Positions 35,621 through 44,556 of a DNA stretch of 64,000 nucleotides are shown here, piece after piece (within the stretch, counting starts at the first letter, position 1; each line of letters starts with the position of its first letter). Below the pieces are notes generated by a model that made no database searches, had not been told where the DNA came from, and was given only the letters and a program-made list of their open reading frames with translations. The position numbers and the translations under genes were made by a program. The stretch is taken from the NCBI RefSeq assembly GCF_900564145.1, contig NZ_UOOB01000001.1, positions 1,986,754-2,050,753 of the forward strand, in the 5' to 3' direction. Source of the DNA: Comamonas sp. lk. Its GTDB lineage: Bacteria > Pseudomonadota > Gammaproteobacteria > Burkholderiales > Burkholderiaceae_C.

Positions 35621-36526
35621 CTACATCGCAGCCCAATAGTGTCGTGTAAATGAGTACAGCAACTCCAGCACGGGGGAGAGTGTGCGGCCTGTGGTGCGCG
35701 CGATGCCGTAGTGGCCGTAGCTGCCAGGGTCTGGGGTGATGGGGACTTCGACGATGGTGCCATTGGCTCGCTCCTGTCTGGTGACTGCGAGGATGCCGAA
35801 GAGCATTGTGTCGCTGGCCAGGGTGACTTGGCGCAAGGTTTCCAGATCGTTGCAGTGTAGGGTGAAGAGCCTGTCCTGCTCGGCTTCGGGGCCCCATAGG
35901 TGGGTGAGGCCGCGGGTGATGGCGGTGCTCAGCGTGGTGGTCGCCAGTGGGTAGCGGCGGATGGTGTCAAAGTCGATGACGGACTCGCTCAGGATCGGGT
36001 GGCTGGCGCGGCAGACGAGGCCTGCGTGCAGGTCGCCCAATGGCTCGAATTCCACGTCGTTCCCGGCGGCGCGAAGGATATAGCCGTCGCCGACGATGGC
36101 ATCGATGCTTTCGTGGGATAGGCTTTTTAGCAGTGTTTGGGTGGAGCTGACTTCGGTGCGAACCTTGATGCGTGGGTGCTTCTGTGCCATGTGGATGAGA
36201 AACGGCGTGAGTAGCAACGCGGCCGGGCCAGGTGCGAAGCCGACGTTGAGCTGGCCTTCCTGAGCGCCGCGTAGCAGTTCTATGTCGCGCTGCAATTGCG
36301 TCATTTCAAGGCGGATGCGTCTTGCACGCTCGGCCACCAGCTCGCCGAAGCCCGTGAGCCTTGCGCGCCTTGCGCCGCGATCAAAGAGCTGCGCCTTGAG
36401 TTCGTCTTCCAGCGACCGGATGCTGCGACTTAACGCGGGCTGGGTGAGGTGGACCGCTCGCGCTGCGTCAGAGAAGGTTCCATGGTCAACGATGGCCAGC
36501 AGGTGCTTGAGCTTTTGCGAATCCAT
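35621..36526 (-). CDS. LysR-family regulator of the inserted catabolic cluster
   Basis: This 301-residue LysR protein has an N-terminal HTH (MDSQKLKHLLAIVDHGTFSDAARAVHLTQPALSRSIRSLE) and an effector-binding domain (about 90-300). It is divergent from the DUF3311-symporter-amidohydrolase-GTPase genes, the usual position of a LysR regulator that activates its neighbours in response to the pathway compound. It lies inside the segment bounded by the tRNA-Pro repeats. The inducer is unknown; hydantoin, amide or cyclic-urea type compounds are possible from the amidohydrolase. Confidence 0.9.
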   Translation of the reverse strand: MDSQKLKHLLAIVDHGTFSDAARAVHLTQPALSRSIRSLEDELKAQLFDRGARRARLTGFGELVAERARRIRLEMTQLQRDIELLRGAQEGQLNVGFAPGPAALLLTPFLIHMAQKHPRIKVRTEVSSTQTLLKSLSHESIDAIVGDGYILRAAGNDVEFEPLGDLHAGLVCRASHPILSESVIDFDTIRRYPLATTTLSTAITRGLTHLWGPEAEQDRLFTLHCNDLETLRQVTLASDTMLFGILAVTRQERANGTIVEVPITPDPGSYGHYGIARTTGRTLSPVLELLYSFTRHYWAAM

Positions 36527-36668
36527 AATTTTCTCTCATGCTTTTTAATTGATATTTGCATTTGAATTATATGAACGTTGTTTCTACTATCTGATTTCAT
36601 AAGGCGGCAAAGAACTGCCATTCGATTTTTTTCGATAGTAGACAGACAAGTAAATCAGGAGACAACAC

Positions 36669-36878
36669 ATGCTCAAGGTGTTCATTGGGCTCGGGATACC
36701 GTACCTTGCGGTAGTCGGGCTGCTTCCGTGGGTCGCTTCGGTTGACCGTTTTGTGTTCGGCGTGCCGTTCATCTACATGTGGATCTTCATCTGGTTCGTG
36801 CTCACCTCCGGGTGCATGTACGCGGTGTGGCATCTGTTCGATCGTCACGAGCCCGATGTGGCCGTCGACCAGCACTGA
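36669..36878 (+). CDS. DUF3311 small membrane protein (symporter partner)
   Basis: This 69-residue protein has two membrane helices (IGLGIPYLAVVGLLPWVA and FIYMWIFIWFVLTSGCMYAVW) and a His/Asp-rich tail. DUF3311 proteins are almost always encoded directly before a sodium:solute symporter, as here (17 bases). They probably form part of the carrier, like the small subunit of the PanF or YhdT/YidE-type pairs. The function is inferred from this constant pairing. Confidence 0.82.
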   Translation: MLKVFIGLGIPYLAVVGLLPWVASVDRFVFGVPFIYMWIFIWFVLTSGCMYAVWHLFDRHEPDVAVDQH

Positions 36879-36895
36879 AGTCAAGGAGCAGCATC

Positions 36896-38290
36896 ATGAT
36901 GGCTTCACTCGTTTTTCTCGGCGTCATTCTTTACTCCCTCTATCTGGCCATCCGCTCGCGCAAGGGCGGTGGCGAATCACAGAGCGTGCATGACTTCTTT
37001 GTGGCTTCGCGGCAGTTTGGCGCGTGGCTGGTGTTCTTCCTGGCGGCCGGAGAGGTCTACAGCATCGGCACCATGGTGGGATTTCCGGGCGGCATCTACG
37101 CCAAGGGCCCAACTTACGGCGTCTGGTTCCTCGGCTACATCCTGCTGGCCTATCCGCTTGGCTACTTCCTTGGTCCGAAGATCTGGGAGGCGGGTGCGCG
37201 CTTCAACGCGATCACCTTGCCCGATCTGTTCAAGGGCCACTACAAGAGCCGCGCGCTGGAACTGATCGTTGCGGGTTCGGCGATTCTGTTTCTGCTGCCG
37301 TGGGGGCAGTTGCAGTTCACGGGCCTCGTGGCTGCACTCAAGGGGCTGGGCTGGAACTTCACGCCACTGCATCTGGTGCTGATCTCCGCTGCGCTTGCGT
37401 TCACCTACATCGCCATTTCGGGCGTGCGGGCCACGTCATACATCGCCATCCTCAAGGACGTCGTGATGCTGGTGGCGATCATTGTCGTCGGTCTTGCGGT
37501 GGCCATGCATGCAGGCGTCGCCGATGTGTTCGAAGCGGCCAGCAAGCAGGTAAGCAACCACATGAATCCGACCGAGTTGCGGTTCTCGATGAGCACCATC
37601 TTCTTTCAGGCGATGGGTTTCTACATGATGCCGTTCGCAATCCAGAACTTCTTCACGGCCAAGAGCGCGAACACCATTCGCCGCACGCAGATCGTGATGC
37701 CGCTGTACATGCTGATGTACCCGTTCCTGGTGCTTGCGTCGTACTACGCCATCAGCCAGAACCTGCAGCTCGCATCGCCCAATGAAGCCTTCTTTGCTGC
37801 GGCCATCCGCCTGCTGCCGGGTTGGTTGCTGGGCTTGGTGGCGGCAGGGGCTGCGCTGTCTGGGCTGTTGGTGCTCGCGGGTATCTGCCTGGCGATCGGC
37901 CCTATCGTCACACGCAATCTGATTCCATCGATGCCTGAGCAAAAGCAGAAGTTCGCTTCCAAGATCGTGATCGTCATCTATCTGATGATGTCCATCGTGA
38001 TGACGCTCTTCACGCCAAATCTGATGCTCACGCTGATCAACACGGCGTATTACGGCGTCACGCAGTTCTTCCCCGGCATGTTGGTGATCCTGTTCAAGCG
38101 CAAGGTGCGTCCGGCTGCCGTGGCCATGGGCATTCTGGTGGGGCAGGTGTCGGCCATCGTGATGTATGTGGTGCAGCCCGATTTCGGTGGTTTCAATCTG
38201 GGCCTCATCAGCCTTGCTGCCAACGTGGCGGTGATGTTCGCTCTGCACGTGGCTCTGCCGCGTCCCGTGGTGCGTTTGGGAATGGCTTGA
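36896..38290 (+). CDS. Sodium:solute symporter (SSS family)
   Basis: This 464-residue permease has about 12-13 membrane helices. The N-terminal SSS signature region is DFFVASRQFGAWLVFFLAAGEVYSIGTMVGFPGGIYAKG. The core segment ISGVRATSYIAILKDVVMLVAIIVVG matches the family motif before the sodium site. AAGGAG stands seven bases before the first of two ATGs. It sits between DUF3311 and an amidohydrolase and most likely imports the amidohydrolase substrate. The family covers sugars, amino acids, nucleobases and organic acids, so the ligand is open. Confidence 0.9.
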   Translation: MMASLVFLGVILYSLYLAIRSRKGGGESQSVHDFFVASRQFGAWLVFFLAAGEVYSIGTMVGFPGGIYAKGPTYGVWFLGYILLAYPLGYFLGPKIWEAGARFNAITLPDLFKGHYKSRALELIVAGSAILFLLPWGQLQFTGLVAALKGLGWNFTPLHLVLISAALAFTYIAISGVRATSYIAILKDVVMLVAIIVVGLAVAMHAGVADVFEAASKQVSNHMNPTELRFSMSTIFFQAMGFYMMPFAIQNFFTAKSANTIRRTQIVMPLYMLMYPFLVLASYYAISQNLQLASPNEAFFAAAIRLLPGWLLGLVAAGAALSGLLVLAGICLAIGPIVTRNLIPSMPEQKQKFASKIVIVIYLMMSIVMTLFTPNLMLTLINTAYYGVTQFFPGMLVILFKRKVRPAAVAMGILVGQVSAIVMYVVQPDFGGFNLGLISLAANVAVMFALHVALPRPVVRLGMA

Positions 38291-38318
38291 TCGAATTAGA
38301 GAACCGCAAGAGTTGGAT

Positions 38319-39995
38319 ATGCAAATGAAAAAAGAGACAGGCCATTCAAACCCCAACGATACGGTGCAGGTGTTTGCCGCGCGTAAGGTGCTCACCATGA
38401 ACGTGCAGCAGCCAGAGGCCACGCATGTGGCCGTGCAGAACGGCAAGATCCTGGCGGTCGGCAACGCCGCCGACATGGCGGCATGGCCCGATGCGCAACC
38501 AGTGGACACCTTTCGCGACAAGGTGCTGATGCCCGGTCTGATAGAAGCCCACTGCCATCTGATGGAAGGCGCGATGTGGGATGCGATCTATCTGGGCTAC
38601 TTCGATCGGCGTGATCCGGATGGCAAGCTGTGGACAGGCCTGCGCACGCTGGAAGCGGTGCTTGCGCGCCTCAAGGAGGCCGAGGTGCGCATGAGCGATG
38701 CCGATGCGCCGCTGCTGGGCTGGGGCTTTGATCCGATTCTGTTCGGCACCGAACGTCTGTCGGTCAAGGAACTGGACACGGTGTCCGCCACTCGCTCCAT
38801 CGTCATCATGCATGCGAGCGTGCATCTGATGAATGTGAACTCCGTGATGCTGGCGCAGGCAGGCATCGATGAAGACACCGACATCGACGGCGTGCACAAG
38901 GATGCGGACGGCCAGCCCACGGGCGAGCTGCAGGAGTTCGCCGCGATGTTCCCGGTGCAGAAGCTGCTCGGCAAGTCGATGACGCTGGCTGCGGCCGAGC
39001 AGGCCGAGGCCGTGTGGAAGTTCGGCCGTGTCGCGCAGCTCGCGGGCGTGACCACAGCGACTGATCTGGTGAGCGATCTGACGCGGGCAGGTCTTGAAAC
39101 GCTGCACCAGGTGACGGCAGACCCTCAATATCCCATGCGCGTGGTGCCCGCATTTGCACCGCAGCGCAATCCCGATGGTGGCGCAGCGCGCGTGTTGCAG
39201 GCCATCGGGGATCAGACCGACAAGCTGCGCTTTGGCCCAGTCAAGTTCATTGTCGATGGCTCGATCCAGGGCTTCACCGCGCGGCTGCGCGAGCCGGGTT
39301 ATTTCGGCGGCCAGCCCAACGGTCTGTGGCTGATTCCGCCATCGCAACTGCAGGATCTGTTCACGCCTTTCCACACGGCGGGTTTGCAACTGCACATCCA
39401 CACCAATGGCGACGAGGCCACGGAAGTGGTGCTCGACGTGATCGAGAAGATGCTTGCTGCGCATCCGCGCGACGATCATCGCCACACGCTGCAGCATTGC
39501 CAGCTGGCCGACCGGGCCCAGCTTGAACGTGCAGCGAAGCTGGGCATGTGCATCAACTTCTTCTCCAACCACCTCTACTATTGGGGCGACGCACATTCCA
39601 GTCAGACCGTGGGGCCGCAGTGGGCTGCACGCATGAATCCGGCGGAGACGGCGCGGCAATTGGGCATCACGTTTTCGCTGCACTCCGATGCGCCGATCAC
39701 GCCGCTCAACCCGCTGTTCACCGCCTGGTGTGCGGCACATCGGGCCAGCGCAAGCGGCAAGATTCTCGGTGAAAGCGAGCGCCTGTCAGTTTCCGACGCA
39801 CTGCATGCCGTGACGCTTGGCGCGGCCAAGACGCTGAAGCTGGAGCACATGATTGGCAGCATCGAGCAGGGAAAAATGGCGGATTTTGCAGTGCTGGAGG
39901 ACGATCCAAGCAGCGTGCCAGTCGAGCGTCTGAAAGACGTGCAGGTGTGGGGCACGGTGCTCGGCGGCAGGGCCTTTGCGGCACCACGCTGCTGA
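38319..39995 (+). CDS. YtcJ-like amidohydrolase (amidohydrolase family 3)
   Basis: This protein of about 558 residues is metal-dependent, of the YtcJ / N-substituted formamide deformylase group. Metal ligands include the HCH of LMPGLIEAHCHLMEG, later His residues (LHIHTNGDEA, HTLQHCQLAD) and the Asp of FSLHSDAPITPLNP. The C-terminus returns to the beta-sandwich (GSIEQGKMADFAVLEDDP). The enzyme probably hydrolyses an amide, formamide or cyclic amide in the cytoplasm. The upstream symporter would import the substrate and the downstream G3E GTPase may help load its metal. Confidence 0.88.
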   Translation: MQMKKETGHSNPNDTVQVFAARKVLTMNVQQPEATHVAVQNGKILAVGNAADMAAWPDAQPVDTFRDKVLMPGLIEAHCHLMEGAMWDAIYLGYFDRRDPDGKLWTGLRTLEAVLARLKEAEVRMSDADAPLLGWGFDPILFGTERLSVKELDTVSATRSIVIMHASVHLMNVNSVMLAQAGIDEDTDIDGVHKDADGQPTGELQEFAAMFPVQKLLGKSMTLAAAEQAEAVWKFGRVAQLAGVTTATDLVSDLTRAGLETLHQVTADPQYPMRVVPAFAPQRNPDGGAARVLQAIGDQTDKLRFGPVKFIVDGSIQGFTARLREPGYFGGQPNGLWLIPPSQLQDLFTPFHTAGLQLHIHTNGDEATEVVLDVIEKMLAAHPRDDHRHTLQHCQLADRAQLERAAKLGMCINFFSNHLYYWGDAHSSQTVGPQWAARMNPAETARQLGITFSLHSDAPITPLNPLFTAWCAAHRASASGKILGESERLSVSDALHAVTLGAAKTLKLEHMIGSIEQGKMADFAVLEDDPSSVPVERLKDVQVWGTVLGGRAFAAPRC

Positions 39996-40012
39996 CCGGA
40001 TTTGACTGCTCG

Positions 40013-41008
40013 ATGATCATGCAGGCCAAGCAACATGCTCCCATTCCGATGGTCGTCGTCGGCGGCTATCTTGGCGCAGGCAAAACTACCATGCTCAACC
40101 GCTTGCTCACGCAATCCGGTGATCTGCGTGTGGCGGTGCTGGTGAACGACTTTGGCGAGATCAACATCGATGCGGCGCTCATTCGCACGCGAAGTGACGA
40201 TGTGATTCAGCTGGAGAACGGTTGCGTCTGCTGCTCGATTGGCGACAAGCTGGTGCAGGCGCTCGCCGAGATCAGTGAACGCGCGGATCGACCGGACCTG
40301 CTCGTGATCGAGGCCAGCGGTGTTTCCGATCCGCTGCGCATAGCGCAGGTCGGAATGCTTGATCGTGCATTCCGTTTGAATTCCATCGTGGTGCTCGCCG
40401 ATGTCCTCGGGTTGCAGCGGCATCTGGCGGACCCGCTAATCGGTGACATGGTGCGCCAGCAGATGGCTGGTGCTACAGCATTGGTGCTGTCCAAATGTGA
40501 TCTCGCCCGCGAGAGCGACATTGCGGCAGCTGGCGAATTGCTGTCGCGTATCGCACCACATGCCGTGAAATTCAGAGCCGATCACGGAATGCTTCCGATG
40601 TCCCTCTTTCTCGATGTAGAAAGCAGGCCCGAACGATCCATTCCAACACTGCTGAGTCCGCAGCCAGGTCGGCGCTGGAGCAAGCGCGCGTCGGATGCGC
40701 TACTGCATTGTGCAATCACGAGCTTTTCGATTCGCATGCAGGGCGAACAGTTCGACAAGCTGCGCCTCAAGCAGGCCCTGCGCGGTCTTCCCGCTGGAAC
40801 GCTGCGTGCCAAGGGCATCGTTTGCATGCAGGGCAAAACGCGTCCTCAGGAGCTGCATGTAGTGGGTGGTCGCATGCGGATCACAGATGTAGAGCGGGAC
40901 TCACTGACGGAGTCCGTGCTGGTCTTCATCGGCATATTTGCTGCAGGAGATGAGGAGCGGGTCCGGGACGAGCTGTGCGCTGCAATTGCGGCAGAGGCAG
41001 TGGCCTAG
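40013..41008 (+). CDS. CobW/G3E-family GTPase, probable metallochaperone
   Basis: This 331-residue P-loop GTPase of the COG0523 family has Walker A GGYLGAGKTT (residues 17-26), the metal-binding CxCC motif in QLENGCVCCSIG (C71, C73, C74), Walker B region LLVIEASGVSDP, the specificity motif as SKCD rather than NKxD, and the CobW C-terminal domain. Such GTPases deliver zinc, cobalt or other metals to client enzymes. The 17-base gap after the amidohydrolase makes that enzyme the likely client. SKCD is common in the family and does not imply loss of function. Confidence 0.87.
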   Translation: MIMQAKQHAPIPMVVVGGYLGAGKTTMLNRLLTQSGDLRVAVLVNDFGEINIDAALIRTRSDDVIQLENGCVCCSIGDKLVQALAEISERADRPDLLVIEASGVSDPLRIAQVGMLDRAFRLNSIVVLADVLGLQRHLADPLIGDMVRQQMAGATALVLSKCDLARESDIAAAGELLSRIAPHAVKFRADHGMLPMSLFLDVESRPERSIPTLLSPQPGRRWSKRASDALLHCAITSFSIRMQGEQFDKLRLKQALRGLPAGTLRAKGIVCMQGKTRPQELHVVGGRMRITDVERDSLTESVLVFIGIFAAGDEERVRDELCAAIAAEAVA

Positions 41009-41015
41009 TCACGTA

Positions 41016-41057
41016 TGGGGTCTGGGGTAGCTTGGCCCGAAACTTATTTTTGCAACA
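41016..41057. mobile_element. IS-end-like sequence, right of the inserted cluster
   Basis: Related to 35502-35542 in the same orientation and immediately before the right tRNA-Pro repeat. It suggests the symporter-amidohydrolase cluster was once bracketed by copies of the same IS. Confidence 0.4.
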
Positions 41058-41062
41058 GCCTT

Positions 41063-41141
41063 GTCGCGAGCTCGAATCCCGCCATTCCGACCAAAATAGA
41101 TAAGGGTTTATAGCTATGAAGTTAGGAGCGTTTTTCTATTG
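41063..41141. repeat. Right copy of the tRNA-Pro 3' end repeat (attR-like)
   Basis: The sequence from GTCGCGAG, through CCGCCATTCCGACCA, to TTTTTCTATTG repeats 35140-35219 with about nine changes, including T-to-C in the TTCGAA loop and loss of most of the terminator stem. No functional tRNA exists here, since the 5' two thirds are missing. Confidence 0.85.
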
Positions 41142-41260
41142 TTGCGCGTTTAACGAGCCATGAGTAACTGATGGGGCAGGGCATGAGGGAGTCGATGCGC
41201 TCATCGTTCAAGGTGTCGAGGCGGTTGGACATGTCTATGGGCGCCAACCGCTGAAAAATA
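41142..41260 (-). pseudogene. Possible tail of a transposase or other lost gene
   Basis: On the minus strand a frame reads QRLAPIDMSNRLDTLNDERI then DSLMPCPISYSW. The RLDTLNDERIDSLMP part recalls the C-terminal ends of IS66-type transposases (R.DELLPW). The 5' side runs into nitronate monooxygenase sequence, so any such gene is truncated. The assignment is weak. Confidence 0.3.
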
Positions 41261-41269
41261 CTGGCGGAT

Positions 41270-41735
41270 ATGCCCGCCGTGGTGGATATTCCCGTGGCTG
41301 CCGCGGGCGAGATTGCCGCCGGTGAAACCGTGGCACACCTGTTTTCGCAAGGCGCGAAGGCCGCGGTATTGGGCGCCGCATTGCTAGCTACCAAGAAGTC
41401 ATTTGCACATGCTTATCACAAGCAACGGATTGTCGAAGCAACCGTACAGGACACGGTGCTGACCGAAGACTTTCACATCAACTGGCCAGCGCATGCGGTG
41501 GTTCGTGTGCTGAGAAACAGCGTGGCGAATGGTGCCGCATACGCAGGCCCATCGGCAACCAATAGGCGAGGAAGCAGGCCGCCCCATTTATCTGTTCAGT
41601 ACGGACTCACCGCTGCGCTCCATGACCGGCGATTTCGAGGCCATGGCGTTGTATGCGGGTCTGGGCGTGGCGCATATCGCCAGCAGTCCATCTGCGGCCG
41701 AGCGCATTGAGGAAATCATGCAGCATGCGCAGCTT
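41270..41735 (+). pseudogene. Nitronate monooxygenase fragment (5' truncated, frameshifted)
   Basis: The C-terminal half of an NPD/nitronate monooxygenase is readable in two frames. MPAVVDIPVAAAGEIAAGE to VLRNSVANG lies in one frame, then QPIGEEAGRPIYLFSTDSPLRSMTG and AERIEEIMQHAQ in the next, with a +1 shift between about 41530 and 41550. The N-terminal FMN-binding half is missing and abuts the right edge of the inserted segment. The family normally oxidises alkyl nitronates with FMN. There is no stop between this and the following DUF6306-like sequence, so the two are now joined in frame. Confidence 0.75.
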
Positions 41736-41742
41736 GAATGGC

Positions 41743-42213
41743 ATCGCTTGCACCCTCCGGAGGTCGAGCTGAGTTCACCCGTCTGCTACGCGCCGGAGTT
41801 TGAGCGTGCTCGTAATGCAGAACTGATTGAGAGCCTCAACGAGCTGTTGGAGGCCGAGCGTGCCGGGGGCTCAGACGCTGGCGCAAGTCCAGGATCCGGG
41901 CACGCGTAGTCTAGTTGAAGCGGTTTATCGCGATGAGGTGCAATGGTGCACCATGCTGCTGCATGCGATCCGGGCGATGGACGGGAAATCCAGCACTCGC
42001 ACTGGCGATTTTTTCCAGAAAGCGATGGCTATCGTCGACGTGAATGAGCGCCTTGCGTTCCTGAACCGTGGGCAAGCCTGGGTTGCCAAGACGCTGAGAG
42101 AACTGCTGCCCATGGTCGAGGACCCGGTACTCAACCAGAATCTGGCGCGCATGCTGGACTCGCATGTCGGAAACCTCGACAAGGTGAATGAGCATCTTGC
42201 CCATCCAGGCTGA
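41743..42213 (+). pseudogene. DUF6306-like gene with a frameshift in a G5 run
   Basis: EVELSSPVCYAPEFERARNA and ELIESLNELLEAERAG lie in one frame. GAQTLAQVQDPGTRSLVEAV, then YRDEVQWCTMLL through to the stop at 42213, lie in the next. The join falls on GGGGG at 41865-41869, consistent with one inserted G. The whole would be a helical protein of about 150 residues of the DUF6306 type, with an acidic ferritin-like look (E..E, YRDE). It could be a real inactivation or a sequencing error; the truncated neighbour upstream favours decay. Confidence 0.6.
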
Positions 42214-42358
42214 TGCAGTGGCTGGACGGTGCTCGGAATGACAAGGGCCAGATCCATCCAATTCAACCCGTTGCTCATGCTGGCTATCGATTAGCAGGAA
42301 TATTGGAGTCAGTGCAGGCATCCAATGTGTAGATCTATCGATTACCAAGGAGTGGGCC

Positions 42359-43084
42359 ATGGGCATAGAGCACAGCAAAATTCTTGCGCGCCAAGAAGTC
42401 GCGCAAGGCACGATGGCGTTTCATCTTGCCAAGCCGGCGGGGTTCGAGTTCCGTCCTGGGCAGGCGTTCGAGATCCTGCTGCCGGGTGCAAGCTCCGAGG
42501 CAAGCCAGGAGGAGCGTGGTCACGCGTTTTCCATTGTCAGTGCGCCGCACGAGAACGAATTGATGTTTGCCACGCGTATGAGGGACAGTGTTTACAAGCG
42601 CGCGCTTGGAGCTCTTCCCGTGGGCGCTGAACTGGATATAGATGGGCCGTTCGGCTCGCTGACCTTGCACAAAAACACGGCGCGGGCGGGCGTGCTCATT
42701 GCTGGTGGAATTGGAGTTACACCTTTCATGAGCATGCTGCGGCATGCGGCAATGCAGCGGTCGCCGCAGGATCTACTGCTGCTGTATTCGAATCGTCGCC
42801 CCGAAGATGCAGCGTTTCTCTCCGAGCTTCAGGCGCTCGCAAAGCAGCATCCGAAATTTAGACTCAAGGCCACCATGACCGATATGGCGCACTCTTTTGA
42901 AAGTTGGAGCGGAGATACGCAAAAAATCGACAGTGCATGGGTTCAACAGGCTATCGAGGGCTTAACCAATCCGATTTTCTATGTGGCCGGGCCGCCTGCC
43001 ATGGTCGCTGCCATGCAGCAGATGCTGGTAGCTGCAGGTATTGATGAAGACGATGTGCGCAGCGAGGAGTTTTATGGATATTGA
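42359..43084 (+). CDS. FAD/NAD(P)-binding reductase of the ferredoxin-reductase family
   Basis: This 241-residue flavoprotein has an FAD domain (about 1-105: FRPGQAFEILLPG, HAFSIVSAPHEN in place of RxYS) and an NAD(P) domain (about 108-241: GVLIAGGIGVTPFMSML, LLLYSNRRPEDAAF, FYVAGPPAMVAAMQQ). It lacks a [2Fe-2S] domain, so it would reduce a separate partner. It lies just after the decayed nitronate monooxygenase and DUF6306-like sequences and may have worked with them. The gene itself appears intact. Confidence 0.88.
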   Translation: MGIEHSKILARQEVAQGTMAFHLAKPAGFEFRPGQAFEILLPGASSEASQEERGHAFSIVSAPHENELMFATRMRDSVYKRALGALPVGAELDIDGPFGSLTLHKNTARAGVLIAGGIGVTPFMSMLRHAAMQRSPQDLLLLYSNRRPEDAAFLSELQALAKQHPKFRLKATMTDMAHSFESWSGDTQKIDSAWVQQAIEGLTNPIFYVAGPPAMVAAMQQMLVAAGIDEDDVRSEEFYGY

Positions 43085-43176
43085 ATGGCTTGAGGCTTTA
43101 TAGAAATCACTGTGAGCGTGGTGGCGCACTACAGTGAATGCTCTTCTATCCACCCCAGGCCCTGCTGTGGTTAGAG

Positions 43177-44526
43177 TCAGAGGCGTACAAGCAGTCCCGT
43201 CAAGCCTGCAGCCACAATGACATAGATCACATTGACCTTAAAGCGCAATAACGCAACGGCCGCAGCCACGCCTATCGCTATCGACGCCCAATCGATGCTG
43301 CCGGCAAGACCCCGAGGCCATATGACGTGATAGGCAAAAAAGACCGCGAGGTTCAGTATGACCCCCACCACTGCTGCGGTGATGCCGACCAGTGGCGCGG
43401 TGAACTTCAGCTTGCCGTGGGTGGATTCAATGAAGGGTCCGCCAATCAAAATGAAAAAGAAAGACGGTAAAAAAGTAAAAAAGGTCACGACCATTGCCGC
43501 TACAACTCCAGCCAGCAGCAGTGAATCCGACCCGAAGATGGCTTTGGTCCAGCCGCCTACGAAGGCTACGAAGCTCACCACCATGATGAGAGGGCCGGGA
43601 GTCGTCTCACCCAAGGCCAAGCCGTCGATCATTTGCGTCGCCGTCAGCCAATGAAAATTTTCCACTGCACCTTGGTAGACATAGGGAAGCACCGCATAAG
43701 CGCCGCCAAAGGTCATGAGTGCCGCTTTGGTGAAAAACCACCCCATCTGCACCAGCGGTGAATGCGGTCCGAAAAGCGCAGCAAGAACGCCAAGGACGCC
43801 TCCCCACAGGGCCACACAGACAAAAAGCACGGACCAGAAGCGTCGCCAAGTGAACTTGGCATGAGGCGGGGCAGGGGTTGTGTCGTCTATGAGTGCAGGC
43901 CTGATCTCCGAAGGCTTCGTTCCTGTTTCGTGCCTGGTGCCGCCGCCAAAAGCCTCGGGGCGCACCTTGCTGCCCAAGAATCCGACAGCGGCTGCCGCCA
44001 TGACGATCAGCGGAAACGGAACATTCAGCATAAAGATGGCAAGGAATGCCGCAGCAGCAATACTCCAATGCCAACTGTTCTTAAGCGATCTGGAGCCCAC
44101 ACGGTAGGCGGCCTGTGCCACGAGTGCTGTTACCGCAGGTTTTATGCCGTAGAAAAAGCCCGCGATGACTGGCACGTCACCGTGAGCCATGTACAGCCAG
44201 GCGAGAGCAATGATGATGAATAGCGAAGGTAGAACGAAGAGCACGCCAGCCAAAACGCCGCCCCATGTTCGATGCAGCAGCCAGCCCAGGTAGGTTGCAA
44301 GTTGCTGGGCTTCAGGCCCAGGTAGCAGCATGCAGTAGTTCAAGGCGTGGAGGAAGCGCTTCTCCGAAATCCATCGGCGGCGATCCACAAGTTCTTCGTG
44401 CATGAGCGCAATCTGACCTGCGGGTCCGCCAAAACTGATGAAACCGAGTTTCAACCAAAAGCGCAGGGCTTCTGAGAGCGAGAGAGCGGTGGCCGGGTCG
44501 GTCGACCTGGGCAAAGCGGTGTCCAT
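43177..44526 (-). CDS. chrA: ChrA chromate transporter, two-domain type
   Basis: This 449-residue membrane protein has two CHR domains (about 15-190 and 240-445). The conserved starts are LGFISFGGPAGQIALMHEE and FTKAALMTFGGAYAVLPYV, with LLPGPEAQQLATYLGW and GLALGETTPGPLIMV motifs. Two-domain ChrA proteins export chromate by a proton-linked mechanism. No chrB gene is nearby. Its leader, between the ATG and a ModE-box-like palindrome, is unusually GC-rich with alternative hairpins. A shared ModE-type site raises the possibility of an oxyanion other than chromate. Confidence 0.9.
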   Translation of the reverse strand: MDTALPRSTDPATALSLSEALRFWLKLGFISFGGPAGQIALMHEELVDRRRWISEKRFLHALNYCMLLPGPEAQQLATYLGWLLHRTWGGVLAGVLFVLPSLFIIIALAWLYMAHGDVPVIAGFFYGIKPAVTALVAQAAYRVGSRSLKNSWHWSIAAAAFLAIFMLNVPFPLIVMAAAAVGFLGSKVRPEAFGGGTRHETGTKPSEIRPALIDDTTPAPPHAKFTWRRFWSVLFVCVALWGGVLGVLAALFGPHSPLVQMGWFFTKAALMTFGGAYAVLPYVYQGAVENFHWLTATQMIDGLALGETTPGPLIMVVSFVAFVGGWTKAIFGSDSLLLAGVVAAMVVTFFTFLPSFFFILIGGPFIESTHGKLKFTAPLVGITAAVVGVILNLAVFFAYHVIWPRGLAGSIDWASIAIGVAAAVALLRFKVNVIYVIVAAGLTGLLVRL

Positions 44527-44556
44527 AAAAACTCCATAGAGGATGCCCAGCGCTTG

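Noticed and set aside
41063..41100. Second tRNA-Pro gene
   Set aside because: Only the 3' part is present; the acceptor 5' strand, D arm and anticodon arm are missing.
41122..41394. 90-codon minus-strand frame as a gene
   Set aside because: It crosses the tRNA-repeat edge and the monooxygenase fragment. At most its middle is a transposase tail remnant.
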